Assembly: GCA_945871905.1 (NCBI GenBank)
Contig: CAMBXL010000001.1
Coordinates: 186,001-250,000 of the forward strand
Source: Chitinophaga pinensis
Lineage (GTDB): Bacteria > Bacteroidota > Bacteroidia > NS11-12g > UBA955
Length of the DNA: 64,000 nucleotides
Direction of reading: 5' to 3'
Position numbers and translations under genes: made by a program. Positions 1 through 8,356 of this stretch are shown in pieces. The notes below the pieces were generated by a model. That model searched no databases and was not told the origin of the DNA. It saw nothing but the letters and a program-made list of their open reading frames with translations. Every line of letters starts with the position of its first letter. Within the stretch, counting starts at the first letter, position 1.

Positions 1-18
1 AGTGATGTAGTGTCAATA

Positions 19-50
19 TTTGTTAATTCAATGTTAAAAAATTTAATTTG
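19..50 (+). promoter_or_regulatory. Putative Bacteroidota promoter of the glycan-binding protein gene
   Basis: A TTTG -33 element (19-22) is followed after 20 bases by TTAATTTG (43-50), which matches 7 of 8 positions of the Bacteroidota -7 consensus TAnnTTTG. The start codon at 79 leaves a leader of about 20-25 bases. Assigned by pattern only. Confidence 0.5.
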
Positions 51-78
51 TTTTCGGTTTTAATTAAAAATAGATAAA

Positions 79-1956
79 ATGAAAAAAAATTACAAATTTA
101 AAATGTTTAAAGTCAGTTTGATGTATCAAATTGCTTTCTTAACACTGCTTTTTTCAAGCATTGGTTTACACGCTCAAAAAAATCCAATTGATTTTGAAAC
201 AGGCGGTAATGGCGCAACTTGGACGTGGACTGTCTTTGAAAACAGTTCAAACCCAGCTGTTGAAATTGTTACTAACCCGAATCAATCGGGGATTAATACA
301 TCTTCTAAAGTTATGAAATTTAAAGCTTTACAAGCTGGAAATCCTTGGGCAGGTTGTGAATCAAAGCATGGTTCAACAGATTTAGATACTTTTTCTTGGA
401 ATTCAAATAACCGTATCATTAAGATTATGGTATGGAAATCTGAAATTAGTGATGTAGCAATCAAAATTGCTTCAAGCACAAATTGGTCGGAGACAGAAGT
501 TAAAATTCCTAATACAAAAATTAATGAATGGGAAGAATTGACTTTTGATTTTACTAATAAAATTAATCCTCCTTCAGGAAATGGTGTTTTAGACCAAATT
601 ATTATTTTCCCTGATTTTCAAACAAGAACTAGCGATAATATCTGCTATATAGACAATATTACATTTAATGCAGGAACAGCATCTGAACCAACTACGGCTG
701 CCCCAACACCTACACAAGCATCTGCTGATGTAATTTCAATGTTTAGTAATGCTTATACTAACAAAACGGTTAATACATGGAGAACTGATTGGTCGGCAGC
801 AACTCTTTCTGATGTTAAAGTAGCAGGCAATGATACCAAAAAATACTCTTCATTGGATTATGTAGGAATTGAAACTGTTGGAGCAAATGTGATCGACATT
901 AAGGATATGCTATACTTCCATATTGATGTTTGGACTCCCAATGTTAATTCTATGAGTGTGAAAATTGTTGATTTTGGTGCTGATGGTAATTTTGGTGGAG
1001 GAGATGATAAAGAACATCAAGTTACTTTAACTCCTACAAAAAACGGTTGGAATAGTTTTGATGTGCCTATGTCTGATTTTACTGGATTAACTTCTAAACA
1101 ACATATTGCACAATTAATTTTTAGTTGTACTCCTGCCGGTCAAGGAACTTTATATTTGGATAATATTTTTTATCACAAATCGCCAATTATCGACCCTAAT
1201 ACTCCACAGGAGGCTGCTCCAACACCAGTATTTGTGGGAACGGATGTGATTTCATTGTTTAGTAATGCTTACACCAATAAAACGGTTAATACTTGGCGCA
1301 CAGATTGGTCTCAAGCAACTTTATCTGATTTGCAAATCAAAGGTAATGATACTAAGAAATATACTTCATTAAATTTTTCAGGAATTGAAACTGTTGGTGC
1401 AAACGTTATTGATGCTTCTAGCATGGATAGATTTTATTTCAATGCTTGGACGCCTAATTTAACTTCACTTAAAGTGAAATTAGTTGATTTTGGTGCTGAT
1501 GGCGCATTTGGTGGAAGTGATGATAAAGAACATGAACTTACATTGACTGCTCCAACCTTAAACAGTTGGAATACATACGATTTGCCTTTGTCTAGTTTTA
1601 CTGGATTGACAACCAAAGCACACATTGCTCAATTGATCTTAGTAGGAACTCCATCAAATGCTGGAACTGTATTTATTGACAACGTTTTGTATAGAAAAGA
1701 AGCACTTTCTGTGTCTAATACTACTTTAAATACTATCAATGTTTATCCAAACCCAGCGACAGAACAAGTTACTTTATCTTCAACTAATACAATTGCTTCA
1801 GTTGAATTATTCAATAGCCTAGGTCAAAAAGTTTTAAACTTAAATTCTGATTCAAATATCGTGACAATCGATATTGCTAATCTTAACAAAGGTATATATA
1901 CTATAAAAACAAACACCGACAATGGACAATCTGTTTCTAAACTGATTGTAGAGTAG
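79..1956 (+). CDS. T9SS-secreted surface glycan-binding protein with duplicated beta-sandwich modules
   Basis: This 625-residue protein starts with a signal peptide ending near the alanine-glutamine at about residue 33. A beta-sandwich, carbohydrate-binding-like region covers about residues 34-200. Two nearly identical modules of roughly 155 residues follow (about 215-370 and 387-540, spaced 172 codons apart), each with an 'SNAYTNKTVNTWRTDWS' block and ending in an 'LDNIFYHK'-like strand. Residues of about 550-625 form a type A T9SS sorting domain (YPNP motif, then 'GIYTIK'), so the protein should be secreted and anchored at the cell surface. A related module occurs at the end of the lipoprotein at 8357. 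No catalytic motif is visible. The glucanase genes nearby suggest that it binds beta-1,3-glucan; the ligand is inferred, the secretion route is well supported. Confidence 0.8.
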   Translation: MKKNYKFKMFKVSLMYQIAFLTLLFSSIGLHAQKNPIDFETGGNGATWTWTVFENSSNPAVEIVTNPNQSGINTSSKVMKFKALQAGNPWAGCESKHGSTDLDTFSWNSNNRIIKIMVWKSEISDVAIKIASSTNWSETEVKIPNTKINEWEELTFDFTNKINPPSGNGVLDQIIIFPDFQTRTSDNICYIDNITFNAGTASEPTTAAPTPTQASADVISMFSNAYTNKTVNTWRTDWSAATLSDVKVAGNDTKKYSSLDYVGIETVGANVIDIKDMLYFHIDVWTPNVNSMSVKIVDFGADGNFGGGDDKEHQVTLTPTKNGWNSFDVPMSDFTGLTSKQHIAQLIFSCTPAGQGTLYLDNIFYHKSPIIDPNTPQEAAPTPVFVGTDVISLFSNAYTNKTVNTWRTDWSQATLSDLQIKGNDTKKYTSLNFSGIETVGANVIDASSMDRFYFNAWTPNLTSLKVKLVDFGADGAFGGSDDKEHELTLTAPTLNSWNTYDLPLSSFTGLTTKAHIAQLILVGTPSNAGTVFIDNVLYRKEALSVSNTTLNTINVYPNPATEQVTLSSTNTIASVELFNSLGQKVLNLNSDSNIVTIDIANLNKGIYTIKTNTDNGQSVSKLIVE

Positions 1957-1975
1957 ACCTTTTTAAATTGTTGTT

Positions 1976-2017
1976 AAAGGCTGGATGTGGATTTAATTCG
2001 CATCCAGCCTTTTTTTA
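1976..2017 (+). terminator. Rho-independent terminator after the glycan-binding protein gene
   Basis: A perfect 12-bp stem (AAAGGCTGGATG, 1976-1987, pairing with 2001-2012) with a 13-base loop leads into a T-run. It lies 20 bases after the stop codon and separates this gene from the convergent regulator gene, so it may serve both strands. Confidence 0.85.
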
Positions 2018-2075
2018 TGCCCATTAATAAAGGGTTTATAGTCTTAACTTACTAATAGGAAACGAAATAAGTTTT

Positions 2076-5000
2076 TTATTCTTTGTTGTCGTTGCTTTGG
2101 AAATTGATCAAAAACTCAAATAAATCTTGGTGAGTCTCTAATTTTAATTTTTTCCTTAAACGGTACCTGCTTATTTCAACCCCTCTAACAGATATGCTAA
2201 ACAGTTGGGCCATTTCTTTGCTAGATAAATTCATTCTTAAATAAGCGCAAAGCTTTAATTCTTTGGAGTTTAAATCTGGATATGCCTTTTTTAAATTATT
2301 TAAAAAATCACTTTGAACGTTTTTTACATGATCTGTAAACTTATCCCATTCCTCATCTAGTTTCTCATCCGATTTTATTTGACGTAATATTTTTCTAATT
2401 TCACTCGCCTCCACTTGGTCTTTGTTCTGTAAAACTAAGTTGTTTAAATGACTCGTTAGCTTGCCTAAAAAAGCTTTTTTCTGAAGTAAATTCATCGCAG
2501 TACTTGCCAAGTCATCACTCTTGTGCTTTATCTCCGCTTGAAGATTGTTATTGGTCAATTGCATTATCGCTTTTTCATTCTTTTCAAGCTCAAGCTGATG
2601 TTTATAACTGATTTGACGTTGCTCTTCCTCAAATTTAAGTTTAGTCTCGTGCATCCTAATTTGAGCTTTTTTCTGTAATTTCTTCTTCTGTAGTTTAAGT
2701 AATATATAAAATACAGAAACTGTGATTAATAGATAAAGCAAATAAGCCCAAATGTTTCTATACCAAGGGGCTTTAATTTCAAAACTGTATGAGAATTGCT
2801 TAAACTCGTTGGATGGTCCATGTCTTGATTTTAAGTAAAAAGTGTACTTCCCTTCTTTGAGATTTGTATAGTCTTTTTCAGATGTTGAACTCCAATTGCT
2901 CCATTTTTTATCATGACCATCCAATAGGTAACTAAATTCAATGTGTGATTTGTGTCGTAAAAATGAGCTTGCAAATGAAATTCGGATTGAATTTGATTTG
3001 TAGGGGATTGATGTTTTTAAATCGCTGTTTTTGAGTAGATTGTTGAATCCTCCGTAAATAACAGAATCACCACTTCCAAGTGTTTTTACTGAACTAATGT
3101 AGCTTACATAAGGGAATATTTGCTTCGAATACTTGTTGTAATTGATGTAGTAAAAGCCAATGTCTGAACCTATAATAGTGTTTTCGGAATCGTAACAGTA
3201 AATATTTTCAAAACCACTTAACACATGATTGAATAGTTCAGGAATGTATTTTACAACAGGTTGTGTTCCTCTAAAGTCCACTATACCCAACATTTTGTCT
3301 TGAACAAACCAAATATTGCCATTTAAGTCTTCTTTTAAATACCTTATTGGTATATTGCCCAATATACTTTGGTAGTATTTAGAAGGAATGATCTTGTTGC
3401 TTATTGGGTCTATTTCATAAATGCCTTTAGTCGTAGCAATTACAATGTTGTTTTTTATTTTAAAAACATGATTGTCTAATTCTGAGGGTAACCCATCTTT
3501 TACTGAGTATTTTTTAGTGCTATTGTCTGTTATATTGATTTTGTATAAACCATGATAAGGATGTGATACCCAAATAGATTTATTTTCTACCTCCATAAAG
3601 CGGCTTGATTCAATGAAGTTTCTGATAGAACCATCGTTTTTGAGTTCCCCCTTCTCTTTGCTAAAAAGTTGAATGCCAAAATAATTTCCGCATGCTATTT
3701 TAGGAGGATTACTCCCAATTATTGGTTTGAAGTTCCAAAAGCCTAAAGATTTGAAAATAGGGCTTGCTTTGTCGTTGTCAACTTTCCAAAATCCATCATC
3801 TCTGCTCACAATTAATTGATTTTCATAAGTATTGACATTCCAAGTTAAGCCATTCATTATAATTTTAGGTTTCAATGAAAGTAAACCTAATTCGTTTTTT
3901 TGTCTAATATCTATTGATTGTAATCCCGTCGACAATGCAAAATATAAATCTCCATTTAAACTAATCGCGCCATGCCCACTGCCGTTGTTAAATGAGTTGG
4001 GGTTTATATGGTAAATGGAATTCCCCCAATCAATAAGTGCAATGCTGTTGTCCATGCCTATCCAAGTGCATCCATCAAAACCACTGTAAAGGCAACGGAT
4101 TGTATTGCTTACTAATCCTTGTTTGGAAGAAATATTTCCCAGAATGTTCCCTTTTTTGTCTATTTTGTAAAGTCCTGAATTATAGGAGCCTAATAAAAAA
4201 TGATTGCCATTAAGGACCTCAATTGTTGTAAAATGGTCTTCGCTTATCAAGGCATTTATTTTAAATGGAAGTATCTGATTTTGGGTTAATAAGAACAGCC
4301 CATTGCCGGCGGTACTCACCAAGCAAGTGTCTTTTCCAAAGGGTTTAATATCAGTGATTTGAAATCCGTTAGGCAATAAACTTTGATTAATCAGAGGTTC
4401 CCATCTGCCATTGTTGTAGAGCAGTATCCCGCTTTTCTTATCTTGAGTTATGAGTTTATTGTGGTGTTTTTTTAGCGAAGTCCATGTTGTTTTCGGTTTA
4501 AAATAAGAAATACTGTTGTTGGAATATCTAAAAATAAACTGAGGGGTCATGAAAAAAACGTCTTGGTCAATTATTTCGATATTCCACACATCGGCAAATG
4601 AGCTAACAGATGGAGGTAGCTGTATTTTTAAAGAAGTAAATATGAATTTCCCGGATTTGTCGGATTTAAAATAGCCAAATTCGTTTTGAGCACCCACATA
4701 TAATCGACCATCATTGCTCATGGCAATAGATCTTACAATTGTTTTGTTAGGCACTGGATGCAATTCCCATTTTAAGCCATTGTATATCATAAGACCTTCG
4801 TTATTGGCAATAAACAATCTGCCCATATTATCTCTCTCAATATCCCAGTTTTGTGTGCCAGCAGAATATTCGGATTTTTTGATAATAGAAACCTTTGCAT
4901 TGTAAAGTTCCCCTTGTCCAACACTATTGAAAATGAAAAGTAAAAGATACAAACCCAAAAGTAGCCCTTTTTGAGAGTTGCATTTTTCTTTGCTTTTGTT

Positions 5001-5093
5001 GCAGTATTGTATTGTTTTTCTTATGTTAATAATGCAAAAATAACCAAATTTTTCAGTTTGATGTAGTAAAGTAGTAGTTTTTGTTGGTTGCAA
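2076..5093 (-). CDS. Membrane-bound triple-Y sensor regulator with LuxR-type HTH; start uncertain
   Basis: The open frame encodes about 1005 residues. A hydrophobic signal segment ('LYLLLFIF') is followed by a long periplasmic beta-propeller region (about 60-690, Reg_prop-like two-component-regulator propeller repeats), a triple-tyrosine (Y_Y_Y) domain (about 714-775), one transmembrane helix (about 778-800), a charged coiled coil (800-880) and a C-terminal LuxR/GerE-type helix-turn-helix (about 941-998). No histidine-kinase or receiver domain is present, so it looks like a one-component regulator that senses outside and binds DNA inside. Its place beside the glucanase genes suggests that it controls them in response to glucan oligosaccharides (inference). 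The frame opens with a TTG at 5093 and has no ATG before the signal peptide; an ATG at 4983 is out of frame by one base. The true start, or a frameshift in the A5 run at 4968-4972, is unresolved. Confidence 0.8.
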   Translation of the reverse strand: MQPTKTTTLLHQTEKFGYFCIINIRKTIQYCNKSKEKCNSQKGLLLGLYLLLFIFNSVGQGELYNAKVSIIKKSEYSAGTQNWDIERDNMGRLFIANNEGLMIYNGLKWELHPVPNKTIVRSIAMSNDGRLYVGAQNEFGYFKSDKSGKFIFTSLKIQLPPSVSSFADVWNIEIIDQDVFFMTPQFIFRYSNNSISYFKPKTTWTSLKKHHNKLITQDKKSGILLYNNGRWEPLINQSLLPNGFQITDIKPFGKDTCLVSTAGNGLFLLTQNQILPFKINALISEDHFTTIEVLNGNHFLLGSYNSGLYKIDKKGNILGNISSKQGLVSNTIRCLYSGFDGCTWIGMDNSIALIDWGNSIYHINPNSFNNGSGHGAISLNGDLYFALSTGLQSIDIRQKNELGLLSLKPKIIMNGLTWNVNTYENQLIVSRDDGFWKVDNDKASPIFKSLGFWNFKPIIGSNPPKIACGNYFGIQLFSKEKGELKNDGSIRNFIESSRFMEVENKSIWVSHPYHGLYKINITDNSTKKYSVKDGLPSELDNHVFKIKNNIVIATTKGIYEIDPISNKIIPSKYYQSILGNIPIRYLKEDLNGNIWFVQDKMLGIVDFRGTQPVVKYIPELFNHVLSGFENIYCYDSENTIIGSDIGFYYINYNKYSKQIFPYVSYISSVKTLGSGDSVIYGGFNNLLKNSDLKTSIPYKSNSIRISFASSFLRHKSHIEFSYLLDGHDKKWSNWSSTSEKDYTNLKEGKYTFYLKSRHGPSNEFKQFSYSFEIKAPWYRNIWAYLLYLLITVSVFYILLKLQKKKLQKKAQIRMHETKLKFEEEQRQISYKHQLELEKNEKAIMQLTNNNLQAEIKHKSDDLASTAMNLLQKKAFLGKLTSHLNNLVLQNKDQVEASEIRKILRQIKSDEKLDEEWDKFTDHVKNVQSDFLNNLKKAYPDLNSKELKLCAYLRMNLSSKEMAQLFSISVRGVEISRYRLRKKLKLETHQDLFEFLINFQSNDNKE
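5035..5042 (-). promoter_or_regulatory. Putative -7 element for the triple-Y regulator
   Basis: On the minus strand the sequence reads TATTTTTG, a perfect TAnnTTTG. I see no clear -33 TTTG at the usual distance. It would put the transcription start close to 5029, downstream of the TTG at 5093, which argues against that codon as the start of translation. Confidence 0.35.
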
Positions 5094-5116
5094 TGTTATT
5101 CAAAAGATTATTTTTG
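5088..5116 (+). promoter_or_regulatory. Putative promoter of the glucan operon
   Basis: TATTTTTG at 5109-5116 matches TAnnTTTG exactly, with a TTG at 5088-5090 (18-base spacing) or 5084-5086 (22-base spacing) as a possible -33 element. It lies about 65 bases before the start codon of the glycosidase-barrel gene and would drive the 5.2-10.6 kb run of genes, possibly further. Confidence 0.45.
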
Positions 5117-5180
5117 TCAAATATTAGTTATTTATTTTATCAAAATAAAATAAACTCTGTTAGTTGTTAATAAAAAGTAT

Positions 5181-8100
5181 ATGCCCAATAAGAATATAGA
5201 AATGATTAAAAAAGTGCTAATCCAATTTTTTTTGTTATTAGCCCCAATGTTAGTATTTGCACAAAACGAAAAAGTTGAAGTAATTAAGTCGGAAAATGGA
5301 TTTAAACTTTCAGTCAATGGAAAAGACCTTTTCATAAATGGAATGAATTGGGATTATTCTCCAGTTGGGACTAATTACAATTACAGTTTGTGGAATCAGT
5401 CGGATGATTTGATTAAAGAAGCTTTGGACAATGAAATGTCCTATTTGAAAAATATGGGCGTTAATGCCATTCGACAATATTCAGGTGTTCCTGCCAAATG
5501 GGTGAAATACATTTATGAAAATTATGGAATTTACACCATGCTCAACCATTCTTTTGGTCGTTATGGTTTAAATATCAATGGAAATTGGGAAGCCAATACG
5601 GACTATTCTAATCCTGCCGTTAGAGAGGTTTTGCTGAAAGAAACCAAGGAAATGGTGTCACAATACAAAGAAACGCCAGGTATTTTGTTGTTTTTGTTAG
5701 GGAATGAAAACAATTATGGTCTTTTTTGGAGAGGTGCAGAAACAGAAAATATCCCATTTGCAGATAGAAAATCTACAAAAGATGCTTACTTTATGTATAA
5801 GCTTTTTAATGAAGCTGTTAAGGAATTAAAAACAATTGACAAAAATCATCCTATGGCCATTTGTAATGGTGATTTATTGTTTTCTGACATTATTGCAAAA
5901 GAGTGTACTGATGTCGATATTTTAGGAATAAATTGTTATAGAGGTCTTACTTTTACTGACCTGTATGAGCGCGTAAAAAATGAGTTAAATGTGCCTGTCA
6001 TTCTTACTGAGTTTGGTTCTGATGCTTACAATACTCGTTCAAATAGTGAAGACCAAGAGTTTCAAGCTCAAGTTCTATTAAGTAATTGGAAGGAAATATA
6101 TAACAATGCTGCTGGAATGGGAAAAAATAACAATAGTTTGGGTGGTTTTACTTTCCAGTTCAGTGATGGATGGTGGAAAACCGGTCAAACAATCAATTTG
6201 GATGAACACGATGTTACAGCTTCTTGGTCGAACGGTGGTTATGGTAACGATTATGTTCAAGGTGAAAATAATATGAATGAAGAATGGTTTGGCATTTGTG
6301 CAAAAGGCAAAACAAATGAACGTGGTTTGTATGAGTTATATCCAAGGGCTGCTTATTACGCACTCCAAAATATACACAAATTCAATCCTTATGTAGGGAA
6401 TTCTAATTCAATAAATACTTATTTTAATTCCATATCAATTGTGGAGGCTGCCTTAAAGGCAAGAGGAGACAAAGCCGTTTTAGAATCCAAAGACAAAGGG
6501 AAGTTGTATTTAAGTAATTTACAAGCCAATTTTAATACCTATCAAACGGGAGGAAGTTTAATAAAAACACCAACCACCTCCAATTCTTTAAATGCAAATA
6601 CATATCCCAATTTTCAAGGTTTTGACCACATACAATCTTTCAACGTTGGAATTACGGCAAGGCCTGCTCCTAATATGAAAGCGAACGTTCAGTTTAATGT
6701 GTTAGGAAATGTAGCTACCAATCCCATAGATGAAATATTCTATGAAAACAGAGGAAGGCCACTAACTATACAAACCCCTACTGGTCCTCAACAGATTAAC
6801 TCAAATAACAGGGTGCAATTGTATAAAGCAGATTACAGTTGGGATGCTAAGGATTTTAAACTAACCGGGTTTTATAGAACAGGTCATTACCATTGGGGAT
6901 ATGAAGGTGACTTTTTTGGATTATATCCTGAGGCCAATTATGGTCCTAACATTGATATATACAACGGCAATGCTCCTTTTGGTTTTGAAATAGAAGGCAA
7001 AAAAACTATTAAAGGGTTAAAGTTAGCTTTTGGTCCTGAATTATGGTGGGGAGCCAATCCAGCTTTCTTGTTAAAATACAGTCGAAAAATAGCAGGTTTA
7101 GATGTTACAGGTATTTTTCATGAGGATATTACTCAAAGAAATAATCTGCAAAGTTCATTTGCAGTTCCTGTGCCAAAAACCAGAAGATTAACTTTGGCTA
7201 TAGGTAAGAAAATGAATCATTTTACCTTCGATTTGGGCGGAATTTGGGGCGGACAGCCACTTAATGGAAGAACATTTCAAATGGTGTCTGAAAATGTAGT
7301 CTACGAAGATAAAATTCAAAGTACAGATAATTTTGGAGGTAAAGCAAAACTAACCTATTCCAAAGGGGCTATTCGTTGGTATGGTCTTGCATCATACATG
7401 GGTTTAGTGGCTAACGGAGGTATAGACCAAACCAAAACATTTACCGGTTGGGTTCTAAAGGATGTAGGAAGTGGAAATATGTACAATGCACTTACAGGTC
7501 TGACATACAATATTGGTAAAATTCAAATTGCACCCAATTTCTTATTTCAAAAACCATTAGTAGGTCCTATTGGCCCAACTTACATGGCACCCTCTCGCCC
7601 AAGAAATATTTTAGACGATCCTTTTTCAGTGAGAGGAAATAGAGAAACTGTAGGTGGTGAAATGTTGATTACGTATGATCCAACGCCTGCTACTTGGATG
7701 TATGAGTGGGATAATGACAGAATGGAAGATGCTAAATTTGCTTTTAGTTCAGGGTTTGTTTATAGGCATTTACCAACAGTTCAAGATGCCTCTATAGGTA
7801 TTTTAGGAAATGGTCGTACCACTTTTGTATTTCCGGGTTCTGCACCAGCGCAGGATCTTTGGGAACTAAACGCTAGAGTTGTTTCTAAAATTAATCCCGA
7901 ATTTGGAATTATTGGAAATCTGTATTTTGGAAATGGTCAAGCCAATGGAAACGATACCAGAACAATCAATAGATATGGCATGGATATTAGAACCATTTAT
8001 AAAAAAATGAAACTAATTACCATTGTTAAAATAGATGATTGGGGGCCTTTTGACTATCACCGAGATTTTAACCAAACGTTCCCGCTTCAACTGATAGCAG

Positions 8101-8324
8101 ATTGGTCAATAGAAGTTGGTAAACCTGATTGGTTCATGCTGCCAGGAACGAAACTTGGATTCAGAACAACTTACAGGACTTTAAATAAATACTCCAACCG
8201 ATATTCACCGATTACGACTTTAAATAATTTAGGTCAATTTGTCCCTGATCCTAATGCACTTGGTTTTCCTAATGGTAACGAATGGGAGCTAAGAACCTAC
8301 ATTCAAATCAATATTAATAATTAA
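5181..8324 (+). CDS. Clan GH-A glycoside hydrolase fused to a C-terminal outer-membrane beta-barrel
   Basis: This 1047-residue protein has a signal peptide; the start may be the ATG at 5202, which gives a more typical n-region. Residues of about 28-430 form a (beta/alpha)8 glycosidase domain of clan GH-A, resembling GH2-type TIM barrels or GH72/GH17-like glucanases. The likely acid/base is E176 in 'LGNENNYG' and the likely nucleophile is E277 in 'ILTEFGSD'. From about residue 480 to the end the sequence switches to alternating hydrophobic/polar strands rich in aromatic residues with Gly/Asn turns, ending in 'WELRTYIQIN'; this looks like an outer-membrane beta-barrel of some 550 residues. The combination suggests an enzyme tethered to its own pore at the outer membrane. 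The hydrolase part is fairly certain, the exact GH family is not, and the barrel is inferred from strand pattern. The gene leads a same-strand run of glucan genes. Confidence 0.75.
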   Translation: MPNKNIEMIKKVLIQFFLLLAPMLVFAQNEKVEVIKSENGFKLSVNGKDLFINGMNWDYSPVGTNYNYSLWNQSDDLIKEALDNEMSYLKNMGVNAIRQYSGVPAKWVKYIYENYGIYTMLNHSFGRYGLNINGNWEANTDYSNPAVREVLLKETKEMVSQYKETPGILLFLLGNENNYGLFWRGAETENIPFADRKSTKDAYFMYKLFNEAVKELKTIDKNHPMAICNGDLLFSDIIAKECTDVDILGINCYRGLTFTDLYERVKNELNVPVILTEFGSDAYNTRSNSEDQEFQAQVLLSNWKEIYNNAAGMGKNNNSLGGFTFQFSDGWWKTGQTINLDEHDVTASWSNGGYGNDYVQGENNMNEEWFGICAKGKTNERGLYELYPRAAYYALQNIHKFNPYVGNSNSINTYFNSISIVEAALKARGDKAVLESKDKGKLYLSNLQANFNTYQTGGSLIKTPTTSNSLNANTYPNFQGFDHIQSFNVGITARPAPNMKANVQFNVLGNVATNPIDEIFYENRGRPLTIQTPTGPQQINSNNRVQLYKADYSWDAKDFKLTGFYRTGHYHWGYEGDFFGLYPEANYGPNIDIYNGNAPFGFEIEGKKTIKGLKLAFGPELWWGANPAFLLKYSRKIAGLDVTGIFHEDITQRNNLQSSFAVPVPKTRRLTLAIGKKMNHFTFDLGGIWGGQPLNGRTFQMVSENVVYEDKIQSTDNFGGKAKLTYSKGAIRWYGLASYMGLVANGGIDQTKTFTGWVLKDVGSGNMYNALTGLTYNIGKIQIAPNFLFQKPLVGPIGPTYMAPSRPRNILDDPFSVRGNRETVGGEMLITYDPTPATWMYEWDNDRMEDAKFAFSSGFVYRHLPTVQDASIGILGNGRTTFVFPGSAPAQDLWELNARVVSKINPEFGIIGNLYFGNGQANGNDTRTINRYGMDIRTIYKKMKLITIVKIDDWGPFDYHRDFNQTFPLQLIADWSIEVGKPDWFMLPGTKLGFRTTYRTLNKYSNRYSPITTLNNLGQFVPDPNALGFPNGNEWELRTYIQININN

Positions 8325-8356
8325 TGAAATCACAACTCTTGCTAATATAAAATAAT

